From Asticcacaulis taihuensis (GTDB taxonomy: Bacteria; Pseudomonadota; Alphaproteobacteria; Caulobacterales; Caulobacteraceae): 64,000 bases of DNA. The stretch covers positions 496,001 to 560,000 of the forward strand of contig NZ_FMTS01000001.1 in NCBI RefSeq assembly GCF_900100255.1, given 5' to 3'. A model generated the notes under the pieces. It saw only the letters and a program-made list of their open reading frames with translations. It did not search any database and had not been told where the DNA came from. Position numbers and translations under genes: made by a program. Numbering within the stretch: the first letter of the stretch is position 1; each line of letters begins with the position of its first letter. Shown piece by piece: positions 51,124 to 61,356 of this stretch.

Positions 51124-51957
51124 TCAGCCGGTCGCTACAGCGGGAAACGGCATGGCTCTGATTTTCTGGACGATTTCGGTGACGCGGCGACAGTTCGCGC
51201 CGAGATCGGGAATATTGTAACGACTTACCGATCGCACATCGACGCTGCGCGGATCGATCCGGATGACGATATCCGATTTGAAACCGTAGAAATTGTCCTG
51301 GTAGGTTGCCTCCACGCGCCAGGGAGACGTGCCGAAAACTGTATAATGGTTCTGCTTCAGCATGGTGACAATCGCCGGAACCTGATCTTCCGTGATGACC
51401 AGATTATCGATTGTTTTCGCGGCCGGACAGGTTGCTTCATTAATGGCGGCAACTGTTTTCCCGCCCCAGTCCAGCGACTCATTGCGCGGCACCCGCGGTA
51501 AATCCTCTATCGGCAAGGCATCCCTGCCCCTTTGCGCCACCAGCTTATCCGAAAAGCTAAGCGGCCGGTCCCAGTTGGTGGCGACGTCCGCGATCGGCGG
51601 ATAATCCTTGAGCAATTTGTGATACCAGGCATAACCGCCAAGGATGCCGCCAGCGATCACAACCGCCGCCAGAGCCCAGGGCGCGCGGTACTTCGGGCAC
51701 TTGAAAAGTGAGATCAGCAATGACAGCGCAGCCACGACCAGAGCCACCATGGCCATGCGCGGACCTATGCCCAGTGTCAGAGTCTTGAAGCCGAGATCGA
51801 GGCTGATATAGCCCAGATGCGTGATCATCATGGTGCCCAACAGGAACAGAGCCGTAATGACCGAAACCATGAACGCCAGATGCGCAAAGGCAAACCCCTT
51901 CTTCCGCGCCTTATGCGGCGTGCCATTAAAGGCATCGTCGGAATGCGGATCGGACAC
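51124..51957 (-). CDS. DUF1499 membrane protein
   Basis: A 277-residue protein with three or four hydrophobic segments in the first 130 residues and a C-terminal DUF1499 domain (FYGFKSDIVIRIDPRSVDVRSVSRY near 230-255). Function unknown. It stands alone. Confidence 0.88.
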   Translation of the reverse strand: MSDPHSDDAFNGTPHKARKKGFAFAHLAFMVSVITALFLLGTMMITHLGYISLDLGFKTLTLGIGPRMAMVALVVAALSLLISLFKCPKYRAPWALAAVVIAGGILGGYAWYHKLLKDYPPIADVATNWDRPLSFSDKLVAQRGRDALPIEDLPRVPRNESLDWGGKTVAAINEATCPAAKTIDNLVITEDQVPAIVTMLKQNHYTVFGTSPWRVEATYQDNFYGFKSDIVIRIDPRSVDVRSVSRYNIPDLGANCRRVTEIVQKIRAMPFPAVATG

Positions 51958-52125
51958 TCGGCACCTCCCAGGTTACGGCGGGTTTTGGTCGACGCAAATT
52001 AGCTCAAGGAAAGCCAGCGTCACGCCCTTACCTTCAAAACACGAAAAACAACGGCGAGAAAGTTAAATATTCAACATTATTGCGCGGCATAGAAACCGCG
52101 CATACCATGCTGGACCCTTTAATTT

Positions 52126-53556
52126 TCAGGACTTTCCGGCACTTTCAACTTGCCACAAAATCTTCGATAGATCAATATCTTGCTGATTGAGCGCGACGTC
52201 CGGCGTCGCGTCTGAGGCATCATTCTGGCGGCCTGCGACACGACGCCCACGCACCACCGCCGGCAGATCGAGCCAGAGCCCCGTAAAGGCCGTGTTTTGC
52301 TGACGAGTGAGGTCGGCGCAACGGTCCCGCCAGGCGGCTTCACGAAATGTAGCGTCCAGAACAACCGACTGCCCGGCGTTCAGAGTCGTCTGTGCCAGGG
52401 CGAACATGTGATCATAGACGCGCACATTTTCATCGGGCGAATAGGCTTCCTTCGGCAGGGTTTCATATTCTGGCCAGGCCCACAGACATTTGCGGATTTC
52501 ATCGCTGCGCAGGATCACGGCGCCCGGCGCCCGGCCGATCCGCGGCGCTTCCTTGCGGGCGCGCGTGCTTTTGCCCGAACCGGACAGGCCGCCTATCGCC
52601 ATCAGTTGTGCCGGCTGTATCTCTAGGAAGCCCTGTGCCGCCTTGAGATACAGGCGGGCCTTATCCATGCCGCCATTAGGATCGTGTGCCGAATTGGCGC
52701 TGACGTGACAGCGCACAGCCGCGCGCATAGACATGTAAAGCGGCAGGCACTTCAGCCCGGCATAGACGGCATGGGCATCACCTTCAAGGCGCGCCGCCTG
52801 CTCCAGCCAGACATTGAGCACCAGATTGGCCGACGCCTCATGCCCCCTCACCCACAGATCCATCAGCAGAAAGGCCAGATCATACAGGACATCAATCTGG
52901 CTCAGGCGGTCATTGAATTCGATGCAGTCGAACAGGACCGGCTTACCATTCTCGATCAGGATATTGCCGAGATGCAAATCTCCGTGGCAGTGGCGGACAA
53001 AGCCCGCCGCGAACCGCGCTTCTAAGGCCGGCGCCAGTTCGCCATACACGGCCTGTATGGTCCGGTCGTAAGTGTCAACCAAGTCAGTACCCAGCGGCTT
53101 ACGAAACGCAGCGATGTTTTCACGATTTGAATCAATTACATATTTTGTATTGTTGACGTTCCGCACATCGCTGCATATCTCAGAGCCGGCATGAAATTGA
53201 GCGATCAGTCGCCCCAGGTCCCGCATCTGGCCCGACTCCGGCGTCCAGCCCAGCCGGCCGGCACTTTGTGCCGCCAGAACCCCGGCCGTATCGAAACGAC
53301 GCATGACCAGAACGCTCTCTCCGGCAACTTCCTCGACACCAAGATAGATGTCCGCCGCCAGGCGCTGATTGAAGAGCAGTTCCCGCAACAAGGCCGTCCG
53401 ACGCTTTTCCGGCGTAGTGAAATCAAGAAAACCGTAATCGACGCTTTTCTTGAGCTTGTAGGCCCGCTCGCCCTTCAGGACGACGGTTGCGCACGAGGTT
53501 TCAATCACTTCGTCGGCACCTTCACGAAGATAATCGAGAGCCTGACTTAACGACAC
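52126..53556 (-). CDS. Phosphotransferase-like / AAA ATP-binding bifunctional protein
   Basis: A 476-residue fusion. The N-terminal half is an aminoglycoside-phosphotransferase-type kinase fold (VRHCHGDLHLGNILIENGKPVLFDCIEFNDR, holding HGDLHLGN and DCIE). The C-terminal half has a P-loop (MAIGGLSGSGKSTRA) and is AAA or kinase-like. The substrate is unknown. Confidence 0.9.
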   Translation of the reverse strand: MSLSQALDYLREGADEVIETSCATVVLKGERAYKLKKSVDYGFLDFTTPEKRRTALLRELLFNQRLAADIYLGVEEVAGESVLVMRRFDTAGVLAAQSAGRLGWTPESGQMRDLGRLIAQFHAGSEICSDVRNVNNTKYVIDSNRENIAAFRKPLGTDLVDTYDRTIQAVYGELAPALEARFAAGFVRHCHGDLHLGNILIENGKPVLFDCIEFNDRLSQIDVLYDLAFLLMDLWVRGHEASANLVLNVWLEQAARLEGDAHAVYAGLKCLPLYMSMRAAVRCHVSANSAHDPNGGMDKARLYLKAAQGFLEIQPAQLMAIGGLSGSGKSTRARKEAPRIGRAPGAVILRSDEIRKCLWAWPEYETLPKEAYSPDENVRVYDHMFALAQTTLNAGQSVVLDATFREAAWRDRCADLTRQQNTAFTGLWLDLPAVVRGRRVAGRQNDASDATPDVALNQQDIDLSKILWQVESAGKS

Positions 53557-53655
53557 AATCCGCTTCCCTCTGCTGTACGACCGCCAAATCGGCTAAGCCG
53601 CTTTTGCCGTTCTTGCAAGCGGATTAGCCTTGACCTTCACAGTCTTGTCTACCAG

Positions 53656-54273
53656 ATGACAGACATGACGATGCCCGCCTCCCTGCCTGCCGATATTGAG
53701 GCAATCATCTTCGACTGCGACGGCACCCTGGCCGATACATTCGGCGCCCATTTCCGCGCCTTTCGTGACATCCTGGCGGACTATCAGGTCGCCTTTGATG
53801 CAGAATTTTACCACGCCCGCCTGGGCCTGTCGCGCTACCAGTTGCTGGAGGATCTGAAGCAGACGCAAGGCAAGCCCTTTGATGAACAGGCCGTCGCCGA
53901 GCGCAATACCGCGGCATTTCTTAAGCATCTGTCGGCTATTCGGCCAATTCCTTACACGCACGACATTCTGCGCAGCCAATATGGACGGCTCAAGCTGGCC
54001 GTCGCCTCCGGAGGACAGCGGCCTATTGTCGAGGCCACGCTTAAAGCTATTGGCGTGCGAGACATGCTCGATTGCCTTGTCACCATAGAGGATACCGGTG
54101 TGGGCAAGCCAGCTCCCGATCTTTACCTGCTGGCGGCGGAACAGATCAAAGTCGATCCTCGCTTCGTTCTGGCTTATGAGGACAGCGATGAAGGTATGGA
54201 AGCCGCTGAACGCGCCGGGATGCGCGTTATCGATATCCGCCCGTTTTACCGGACCGATCCAGCCAGGTGGTGA
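53656..54273 (+). CDS. HAD-superfamily hydrolase (beta-phosphoglucomutase-like)
   Basis: A 205-residue protein with HAD motif I FDCDGTLADT, motif II SGGQR region (VASGGQR), K at motif III (TGVGKPAPD) and motif IV EDSDEGMEAA. Small phosphatase or phosphoglucomutase type. It converges with pdxH without a gap. Confidence 0.92.
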   Translation: MTDMTMPASLPADIEAIIFDCDGTLADTFGAHFRAFRDILADYQVAFDAEFYHARLGLSRYQLLEDLKQTQGKPFDEQAVAERNTAAFLKHLSAIRPIPYTHDILRSQYGRLKLAVASGGQRPIVEATLKAIGVRDMLDCLVTIEDTGVGKPAPDLYLLAAEQIKVDPRFVLAYEDSDEGMEAAERAGMRVIDIRPFYRTDPARW

Positions 54274-54936
54274 TCAGGGATAGAGCCTGGCGCGCGACCA
54301 GTTGCCTTGGGTCGTCTCACGGCGAAACTGAAGGCGGTCATGCAGGCGGAACGGCTTGTCGCGCCAGAATTCAATGCTGAGCGGCGCAACACGGAAACCC
54401 GTCCAGTGCGGTGGACGTGCGATCTTGCCCAGGCCGAACTTCAGGCCATATTCCGCCACCTTCTTTTCCAATGCGAACCGGTCCTCCAGAGGGCGTGACT
54501 GATCAGAGGCCCAGGCGCCGATCTGGCTTTGCCGCGCGCGACTGTGGAAATAAGCATCAGCCTCGGCATCGCTGACGCGCGTTACGTCTCCACGGATACG
54601 CACCTGACGGCGCAGCGACTTCCAGTGGAACAGCAGGGCCGCCTTAGGGTCTTGCGCCAGTTGCTGACCTTTTGCACTCAAGGTGTTGGTATAAAAGACA
54701 AAACCGTCTTCATCAAAATCCTTCAATAGCACCATACGCACATCGGGCAGGCCATCGGCATCGACAGTGGCCACGGCCATGGCGTTCGGGTCATTCGGCT
54801 CCCTGGCGACGGCATCCTTCAACCATTGACCGAACAGAGCAAAGGGCTCTCCGGCATCGATCTCGGCCTCATGCGCGGCATGGGCCTCGGCATATTCATC
54901 GGCGGAAGGACTGGGCGGGATCAGCGAATCGGTCAT
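54274..54936 (-). CDS. pdxH: Pyridoxamine 5'-phosphate oxidase
   Basis: A 220-residue FMN-dependent enzyme for the last step of pyridoxal phosphate synthesis or salvage. Motifs include [32 protein letters not shown], then [12 protein letters not shown] and the C-terminal RLYP. The position (VRMVLLKD) supplies FMN contacts. Confidence 0.95.
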   Translation of the reverse strand: MTDSLIPPSPSADEYAEAHAAHEAEIDAGEPFALFGQWLKDAVAREPNDPNAMAVATVDADGLPDVRMVLLKDFDEDGFVFYTNTLSAKGQQLAQDPKAALLFHWKSLRRQVRIRGDVTRVSDAEADAYFHSRARQSQIGAWASDQSRPLEDRFALEKKVAEYGLKFGLGKIARPPHWTGFRVAPLSIEFWRDKPFRLHDRLQFRRETTQGNWSRARLYP

Positions 54937-55022
54937 AGCGGCCTTAAGATTTTAAAAAGGATAATCAGGCATTAATTTCAGATTATGACCCTGAAAATCA
55001 GCGTCGCTCCATACGTGTCAGA

Positions 55023-55817
55023 ATGGACTTCGGAGGCCAGAACTTCAAGATGGCGGAGTTAAAAACAGAGGCCGAAGCGCTCGAAGAACTGGGCCTGGCC
55101 GATATGGCGCCGGACGATGCGATCCGCTGCGCCTTCCGTCAGCGCCTGAAGCAGGTTCATCCCGACCTGAACGGCGGCACGGATACACAACTCAGGCGCC
55201 TGATATTGGCGCGGGATATGCTGATACCCGATTCGAATATATCAGCAAAACGGACAGATTTTTTTAAACAATTCGATATTGAACAGGTTCGGACTGATCG
55301 CGCTTACGCCCTGCATATCAGCCTGCATCAGGCCCTTTTCGGCGGCCGTATTACGATGGATGTCCCAGCTTTGGAATTTGCCGAGGCGGACCCCCCTCTG
55401 GCCTCTTTGATCGAAACCAGACACCTGCACATTATCCTGCCGCCGGGCCTGAGGGATGAATCCGTCGTCAGCCTGACCTGCGACGCCAATCCCAGACAAT
55501 GGCTTTTCCGCATCCATATCGAAGCAGGTAGTGAGTGCCGCGTATGGGGCGACGATATCTGGATGACGGCCAGGGTCGAAAACCGCTTTTTGCGCGGTGG
55601 CGGCCAGACGACAATCGAAACACCGCAAGGTCCACAACATATCAATATTGACCCCAGGACACCTTCCGGGGCTAGCCTGCGCCTGAGGGGCCAGGGTCTG
55701 CCGGCTACGGAAACGGCGCCCGCCGGCGATATGCACATCCGTCTGGAAGCCTGTCCCGACAGCGTTCGTCCGTTGGGTCGCGTCCTCACCGATTTCCGCC
55801 AGCGCTGGGCGTCATAA
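55023..55817 (+). CDS. J-domain protein with DnaJ-like C-terminal region
   Basis: A 264-residue protein. The N-terminal J domain has the HPD motif in VHPDLNGG (about residue 42). There is no glycine/phenylalanine-rich or zinc-finger region. The rest resembles DnaJ C-terminal substrate domains (IILPPGLRDESVVSLTC, then LRLRGQGLP). The start may be 55023 or 55050. It probably acts as a DnaK co-chaperone with an unknown target. Confidence 0.85.
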   Translation: MDFGGQNFKMAELKTEAEALEELGLADMAPDDAIRCAFRQRLKQVHPDLNGGTDTQLRRLILARDMLIPDSNISAKRTDFFKQFDIEQVRTDRAYALHISLHQALFGGRITMDVPALEFAEADPPLASLIETRHLHIILPPGLRDESVVSLTCDANPRQWLFRIHIEAGSECRVWGDDIWMTARVENRFLRGGGQTTIETPQGPQHINIDPRTPSGASLRLRGQGLPATETAPAGDMHIRLEACPDSVRPLGRVLTDFRQRWAS

Positions 55818-55890
55818 TCCAAAACAAAATGCGATTTTCCCGCCGCACTCACCTGTGGCATGACGGCGGCAAATCATCAGGGAGCCGCAC

Positions 55891-56616
55891 ATGTCACTGA
55901 CATACGATACCTTCAGCCCGTCGCTTGGTATACGCAAAGACGCTTTCGGCAACCCGGTCGGCAAGGCCATCCCGGACTGGCAGGGCTGCGCACGGCTGCC
56001 AGATACTGAATTGGTCGGACGGACCTGCCGGCTGGAGCCCTATGACAGTGTTCATGCCGAAGGACTTTACAGCGCCTATGCCGCGGATGATGGCCGTATG
56101 TGGAGCTACCTGCCCTATGGCCCGTTTGATGACGCCCAGGCCGTCAATGACAGCATACAGGACTGGCAGAAAAACAAGGGTTTGCATACCTTTGTTATCC
56201 TGGAAGATGAAACACCGGTTGGCCATGCCAGCTTCATGCGTTACGACCTGGCGCATGGCAGTGTCGAGGTTGGCGGTGTCACCTTTTCACCCGCCCTGCA
56301 ACGCTCCACCGCGGCAACCGAGGCCATGTACCTGATGATGCAACACGCCTTCGATCACGGTTACAGGCGCTATGAATGGAAATGCAACCAGCTCAACTTG
56401 CCGTCCAGCCTCGCAGCGTTGCGACTGGGCTTTAGCTTTGAGGGCGTCTTCCGCAATGCACAGGTGGCACGCGAAGGCCGCCGCGATACGGCGTGGTACT
56501 CCGTCATTGTCGAGGAATGGCCGCAGGTGCGCGCACGACTTGAAGCCTGGCTTGATCCGGGCAATTTCGACGCGGATGGCATACAGCGTAAAGCCCTGAG
56601 CACTTTTCCGCTTTAA
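55891..56616 (+). CDS. GNAT family N-acetyltransferase (RimJ/RimL-like)
   Basis: A 241-residue protein of the GNAT fold with the acetyl-CoA-binding region (GGVTFSPALQRSTAATEAMYLM). The pattern YEWKCNQLNLPSSLAALRLGF is that of the RimJ/RimL-like class, which acetylates proteins or small molecules. Target unknown. Confidence 0.9.
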   Translation: MSLTYDTFSPSLGIRKDAFGNPVGKAIPDWQGCARLPDTELVGRTCRLEPYDSVHAEGLYSAYAADDGRMWSYLPYGPFDDAQAVNDSIQDWQKNKGLHTFVILEDETPVGHASFMRYDLAHGSVEVGGVTFSPALQRSTAATEAMYLMMQHAFDHGYRRYEWKCNQLNLPSSLAALRLGFSFEGVFRNAQVAREGRRDTAWYSVIVEEWPQVRARLEAWLDPGNFDADGIQRKALSTFPL

Positions 56617-57884
56617 ATCTCGGCCGCTGAAACCGCTGCCGACGGCTTCGTCAACAAAGGTGAAGCCTTTTCAATCATGCCATTTTCGCGCGCCACCAGA
56701 GTCGGCACCAGGATCTGACTGGTGACATTGGTCGCCGTGCGCATCATATCAAGGATGCGGTCAATGGCCGCCAGGATCGCCAGCCCTTCGAGCGGCAGGC
56801 CGGCGGTCGAAAGCGTCACGGTCAGCATGACAGTGGCCACGCCCGGCACGCCTGCAGTGGCCAAAGATCCTAGGATCGAGGCCAGAGCGATCAGCAGATA
56901 GTGCTCCGGCGTTAGCACGATATGGAAATAGTTAGCGATAAAGATCGACGAGATCGCCGGATAGATGGCGCCGCAGCCGTCCATCTTCATATTGGCGCCG
57001 AGTGGCAGCGCGAAGCCGGCATAGGATTTCGGCAGCTTGAGGTTATCTACCGCAACCGCCAGCGACACCGGCAGGGTGCCGATCGAGGAACAGGTAAAGA
57101 AGGCTGTCTGCTGGGCGGTGAAAATACCCTTGTAAAAACCCGTGATACGCAGGCCATGCAGTTTGAGCAGGATCGGGTAAACGACGAAGATTTCGGTCAG
57201 ACAGCCAAGATAGATCAAACCGATATAGGGGATTAGCGGCTTGAGCGCCTCCAGGCCATAACTGGCCACTACTGAGCCGATCAGGCCGAACACGCCGATC
57301 GGCGTTAGCTGGATGATCCAGCGCGTCAGCTTGAACATGATCTGAGAACCTTGTTCAACCAGATCGCTCAAGGCTCTGGTTTTCTGGCCTAAAGCGCCCA
57401 AGGCCGACCCCACCAGAATAGCGAAGAAGACGATGCTGAGAATCTTGCCATCGGCAAAGCTCTTGAAGATGTTCGATGGCACGATGCCGGTAATCACCTC
57501 GACCGGGCCCGGGATCGGATCATGCACCTCAACCACCAGCGGCAGGCCGGCCAGGCCCGCGCCCGGCTGGAAATAGATGCCTATGGCCAGGCCCACCGTT
57601 ACCGCGATGGCCGAGGTGATCATGAACCAGATAATGGTCTGGGCACCGAGCTTCAGCGCCCTGCCCCCCGTCCCTTCCTCGCCATGCCCCAGACGCGCGA
57701 TCGACGCGGCGATGGTGAAAAAGACCAGAGGCGCCACCAGCATCTTGATGGCGCGGATAAAGGTATCACCGATCGGCGTCAGAAAAGGCAGAGCTTCCTT
57801 GCCCCAGTACAGCGCCACACCGATACCCGCCGCGAAGGCGACCAGGGTTTTCAGCCAGAACGGAATTTTACCGAGCCATTTCAT
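56613..57884 (-). CDS. Dicarboxylate/amino acid:cation symporter (DAACS family)
   Basis: A 423-residue protein with eight or so membrane segments and the DAACS signature around the re-entrant loop (FFTCSSIGTLPVSLAV) and MKMDGCGAIYPA. It imports C4-dicarboxylates or glutamate/aspartate with sodium or proton. The ATG at 57884 opens MKWLGKIPFWLKT; upstream codons are rejected. It overlaps the end of the acetyltransferase gene by four bases. Confidence 0.93.
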   Translation of the reverse strand: MKWLGKIPFWLKTLVAFAAGIGVALYWGKEALPFLTPIGDTFIRAIKMLVAPLVFFTIAASIARLGHGEEGTGGRALKLGAQTIIWFMITSAIAVTVGLAIGIYFQPGAGLAGLPLVVEVHDPIPGPVEVITGIVPSNIFKSFADGKILSIVFFAILVGSALGALGQKTRALSDLVEQGSQIMFKLTRWIIQLTPIGVFGLIGSVVASYGLEALKPLIPYIGLIYLGCLTEIFVVYPILLKLHGLRITGFYKGIFTAQQTAFFTCSSIGTLPVSLAVAVDNLKLPKSYAGFALPLGANMKMDGCGAIYPAISSIFIANYFHIVLTPEHYLLIALASILGSLATAGVPGVATVMLTVTLSTAGLPLEGLAILAAIDRILDMMRTATNVTSQILVPTLVARENGMIEKASPLLTKPSAAVSAAEI

Positions 57885-58014
57885 GACGATACTTTCGCGT
57901 GCAACCAGTTGCCTCTTATATGGCGGTAATACACACGAATTACACACTAAAAAATTTGCGACCTCGGTTAAACGGCGCTAAAGCCAACTTACATTTTGCA
58001 ACCAAGAAAAGCCC

Positions 58015-59118
58015 ATGTCCCACAATACCTTCGGTCATCTGTTTCGTGTCACCACCTGGGGCGAAAGCCATGGGCCGGCGCTGGGCTGCGTGATCGATGG
58101 CTGTCCGCCGGGAATCGCGCTTTCCGAAGCGGATATCCAGTGGGCCATGGATCGCCGCAAGCCGGGCGGTTCGCGTTTCGTTACCCAGCGCCGCGAGGCC
58201 GACGAGGCGAAAATCCTTTCCGGCGTCTTTGAAGGCGTCACCACCGGCACGCCGATCTCCATCCTGATCGAGAACACCGACCAGCGCTCGAAGGACTATG
58301 GCGACATCGCGAAACAATTCCGTCCCGGCCATGCCGATTACACCTATTTCGCCAAATACGGCGTGCGCGATTATCGCGGTGGTGGACGCTCTTCCGCCCG
58401 CGAAACGGCCGCGCGCGTGGCCGCCGGCGCCGTGGCGCTGAAAGTCTTGCGGGTACTCGTCGGTGAGCAGGTCACGGTGCGCGGGGCTTTATCGCAACTC
58501 GGCATCCACAAAGCGGCGCGAGGCAACTGGGATTGGGCCGAGGTCGGCAACAATCCCTTCTTCTGCCCCGATCCGGCGTCAGTAACTCTTTGGGAAGACT
58601 ATCTCGACGGCATTCGCAAAGCCGGCTCCTCCATTGGCGCCGTGGTTGAGGTCCAGGCCGAGGGCATCCCCGCTGGCTGGGGCGCCCCGATCTATGGCAA
58701 GCTCGATTCCGAACTGGCTTCAGCCCTTATGAGCATCAATGCCTGCAAGGGCGTCGAGATTGGCGAAGGCTTCGGTGCGGCCGAGCTTTCGGGCGAGGAC
58801 AATGCCGATGAAATGCGCATGGGACCGGATGGCCCTGTCTTCAAGTCCAACCATGCCGGCGGCATACTGGGTGGTATCTCCACCGGCCAGACGGTCGTGG
58901 CGCGCATGGCGCTGAAGCCGACCTCCTCCATCCTCACCAAACGCGAAAGCATCGATGTCGAAGGTAATGAGGTCGAACTGCTGACCAAAGGCCGCCATGA
59001 CCCGTGCGTCGGTATCCGCGCCGTGCCGGTGGCCGAAGCCATGATGTCGTGTGTGCTTCTGGACGCTTATCTCAGACATCGCGGCCAGACGGGCGGCGCG
59101 GCGTTTGAAGTTGGCTGA
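58015..59118 (+). CDS. aroC: Chorismate synthase
   Basis: A 367-residue enzyme of the shikimate pathway, converting EPSP to chorismate with reduced FMN. Signature motifs are [14 protein letters not shown], then [37 protein letters not shown] and the late [13 protein letters not shown]. Full length for the family. Confidence 0.97.
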   Translation: MSHNTFGHLFRVTTWGESHGPALGCVIDGCPPGIALSEADIQWAMDRRKPGGSRFVTQRREADEAKILSGVFEGVTTGTPISILIENTDQRSKDYGDIAKQFRPGHADYTYFAKYGVRDYRGGGRSSARETAARVAAGAVALKVLRVLVGEQVTVRGALSQLGIHKAARGNWDWAEVGNNPFFCPDPASVTLWEDYLDGIRKAGSSIGAVVEVQAEGIPAGWGAPIYGKLDSELASALMSINACKGVEIGEGFGAAELSGEDNADEMRMGPDGPVFKSNHAGGILGGISTGQTVVARMALKPTSSILTKRESIDVEGNEVELLTKGRHDPCVGIRAVPVAEAMMSCVLLDAYLRHRGQTGGAAFEVG

Positions 59119-59120
59119 GT

Positions 59121-59360
59121 ATGTACGAAAACCTGTCCGACATCGAACCAGATATCATTTCAAAAACTCTGGAATTGCCTGATGGGGGACATCTTGTGTT
59201 CGTTGATTACGCCAAGCTTCCTCATGTTCGAGGAGGTATAACTAACCTGCTGCGGTTTAATGTTGAAGGCAGCAGAATGTGGGCCGCGGAGACCATTGAA
59301 AGTGGCGATATTTTTACGAGCATGGAACTGAATGGCGATTCAATTTATGCGTTTACCTAG
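59121..59360 (+). CDS. Small hypothetical protein downstream of aroC
   Basis: A 79-residue protein beginning two bases after the aroC stop, so probably co-transcribed. It is mixed strand with no family I know. Confidence 0.6.
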   Translation: MYENLSDIEPDIISKTLELPDGGHLVFVDYAKLPHVRGGITNLLRFNVEGSRMWAAETIESGDIFTSMELNGDSIYAFT

Positions 59361-59489
59361 TCATGCTTTTCCGTTGTGATTGATCTTGATTCAGGTCGAA
59401 TAAGATCGCGCATTTTCACAAAATAAACGCCTATTGTAATTGTTAAAGTTACACTTATATGGAGGTCACATTTCAAGGGAGACTTTCTC

Positions 59490-60203
59490 ATGATCGACAA
59501 AAGACCTTACAAACAACTCGGTGGCGCCAACCACGGCTGGCTGAACGCCAAACACCATTTCTCGTTCGCCTCCTATTACGATCCGGCCAAGATGGGCTGG
59601 GGCAGCTTGCGCGTCTGGAACGACGACGAGATCAAGGCTCAGACCGGCTTTCCGCCGCATCCGCACAACGACATGGAAATCATCACCTATGTCCGTGAAG
59701 GCGCCATTACCCACCAGGATTCCCTTGGCAATAAGGGGCGCACGGAAGCGGGCGACGTCCAGGTGATGTCGGCCGGCACTGGTATTCGCCATTCGGAATA
59801 CAATCTGGAAAGCGAAACCACCAAGATCTTCCAGATCTGGGTCGAGCCCAGCGTTCGCGGCCAGCCGCCCGCCTGGGGCGCCAAGCCCTTCCCAAAGGGC
59901 GACCGTGCCGGCAGGTTCGTCACCCTCGCCTCCGGCTTCAAGGGTGATGAGGATGCCCTGCTGATCCGCACACCGGCCCGCCTGCTGGGCGCCACCCTGC
60001 TGAAGGACCAGTCCGAATCCTATACGCCGGTGAAAGCCCCCGAAGGCCAGACCAGACACCTCTATCTGGTGGTGGCGCGCGGCAAGGTCAGCGTCAATGG
60101 CGTCGAACTGGATGAACGCGACGGTGCGGCCATCAAGGATGAAGCCACGCTCGACATCCGAGCACTGGAAGACGCCGAGGTCGTGCTGCTGGATGCCGCT
60201 TAA
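59490..60203 (+). CDS. Pirin-family protein
   Basis: A 237-residue bicupin of the pirin family: HHFSFASYYDPAKMGWG, then FPPHPHNDMEIITYV with metal ligands, and HQDSLGNKG. Bacterial members such as YhhW have quercetin dioxygenase activity. AAGGGAGA precedes the ATG. A shorter C-terminal cupin fold follows. Confidence 0.93.
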   Translation: MIDKRPYKQLGGANHGWLNAKHHFSFASYYDPAKMGWGSLRVWNDDEIKAQTGFPPHPHNDMEIITYVREGAITHQDSLGNKGRTEAGDVQVMSAGTGIRHSEYNLESETTKIFQIWVEPSVRGQPPAWGAKPFPKGDRAGRFVTLASGFKGDEDALLIRTPARLLGATLLKDQSESYTPVKAPEGQTRHLYLVVARGKVSVNGVELDERDGAAIKDEATLDIRALEDAEVVLLDAA

Positions 60204-60214
60204 GGCTTGAAGCG

Positions 60215-60248
60215 CCTCCGGAAGGTGTTACCATACATCTTCCGGAGG
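60215..60248 (+). promoter_or_regulatory. Perfect hairpin covering the ribosome site of the lipoprotein gene
   Basis: CCTCCGGAAG (60215-60224) and CTTCCGGAGG (60239-60248) form a perfect 10-base stem with a 14-base loop. The right arm contains the GGAGG Shine-Dalgarno sequence of the gene at 60255. No T-tract follows, so a terminator is less likely than translational control. Confidence 0.55.
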
Positions 60249-60254
60249 TATTTC

Positions 60255-60722
60255 ATGCGGACTCTTCTTTTTGTTGCCAACTCATTACTGGCTTTAGCGG
60301 CTTGCTCTCCGACGCATCAGGCGCAGGTGGCCAACGCCGAATCAACGGCCGCCTCGGCGGTCATGTCAGCCATTACACCGCCTCCCGGCAGCCCGGCCCA
60401 TAGTCTAGGCGGTGTTGATCTCGATAAATCCATTACCCTAGTCGGCACCGAGCCCTTCTGGAATATCCTGTTCGGTGATGGCCGCCTGGTCTTTTCCAGC
60501 CCGGATTCGCATCAGGGCCGCACGGTATCGGCCCCCTTTATCCTGAATAAGGACGGCGCCGAATGGCATGATGACGATATGGATATCTATCTGACGCCGG
60601 TGCGCTGTTCGGATGGCATGAGCGACCGCGGCTATCCGTTGAAAGCAGTCGTGCATATTGGCGGAACCGTCCTGAAAGGCTGCGCCAACAACACATCGCG
60701 CCTGCCCCAGAATCGCCCCTGA
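60255..60722 (+). CDS. Lipoprotein of the COG3650-like type
   Basis: A 155-residue protein with a signal peptide ending in a lipobox (LLALAAC). A beta-rich domain follows (TEPFWNILFGDGRLVFSSPD), like COG3650-type periplasmic lipoproteins. Function unknown. GGAGG lies six bases before the ATG and inside a hairpin. An upstream reading starting at 60207 has no ribosome site. Confidence 0.8.
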   Translation: MRTLLFVANSLLALAACSPTHQAQVANAESTAASAVMSAITPPPGSPAHSLGGVDLDKSITLVGTEPFWNILFGDGRLVFSSPDSHQGRTVSAPFILNKDGAEWHDDDMDIYLTPVRCSDGMSDRGYPLKAVVHIGGTVLKGCANNTSRLPQNRP

Positions 60723-60723
60723 G

Positions 60724-61356
60724 TTACTTCAATCCGACTAGTTTATGGGTCTGGACGCTCATGCGCCATTGCGGGTGTTTCAGGCAGTAATCGATCACGG
60801 CCTGGGTATTGGCGGCCTGCTGCGGATCGTCCTTCGGCTGGAGATAATAGCGCTCAAAATTCAGGGCGAGAAATTCGGCCGGGTTGACACCTTCCTGCGG
60901 CCAAACCAGTTTTAATTCCTGACCATGGGTCTGATGCAGGCGATTGTCCGCCTTCGGGCTGACACAGATCCAGTCAATCCCTACCGGTACCTTGAGCGTG
61001 CCATTGGTCTCGACCGCGATGAAATAGCCTGCCGCCTTGACCGCCGCGATCAGGTCTGCGTCCAGTTGCAACAGGGGTTCGCCGCCGGTGAAGACCACGG
61101 CTTTCTGGCTCGGATCTGCACCTCCCCAGACCGCATCAAGCGCTGTAACTGTTTCCGAGGCGGTTCGAAACCGCCCGCCGTTTTCACCGTCGGTGCCGAC
61201 AAAATCCGTATCACAGAAGGTACAGGCCGCCGTGGCGCGGTCCTGCTCGCGGCCGCTCCACAGATTGCAACCGGCAAAACGCGCGAAAACATTGACGCGA
61301 CCAGCTTGCCCGCCCTCGCCTTGCAGGGTCAGAAAGATTTCCTTGAAACTGTACAT
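60724..61356 (-). CDS. queE: 7-carboxy-7-deazaguanine synthase
   Basis: A 210-residue radical SAM enzyme for queuosine and other 7-deazapurines. It opens [20 protein letters not shown]. The cluster-binding cysteines are spaced C30-x14-C45-x2-C48, a QueE variant rather than the usual CxxxCxxC. VVFTGGEPLLQ follows. It overlaps queC by one base. Confidence 0.95.
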   Translation of the reverse strand: MYSFKEIFLTLQGEGGQAGRVNVFARFAGCNLWSGREQDRATAACTFCDTDFVGTDGENGGRFRTASETVTALDAVWGGADPSQKAVVFTGGEPLLQLDADLIAAVKAAGYFIAVETNGTLKVPVGIDWICVSPKADNRLHQTHGQELKLVWPQEGVNPAEFLALNFERYYLQPKDDPQQAANTQAVIDYCLKHPQWRMSVQTHKLVGLK

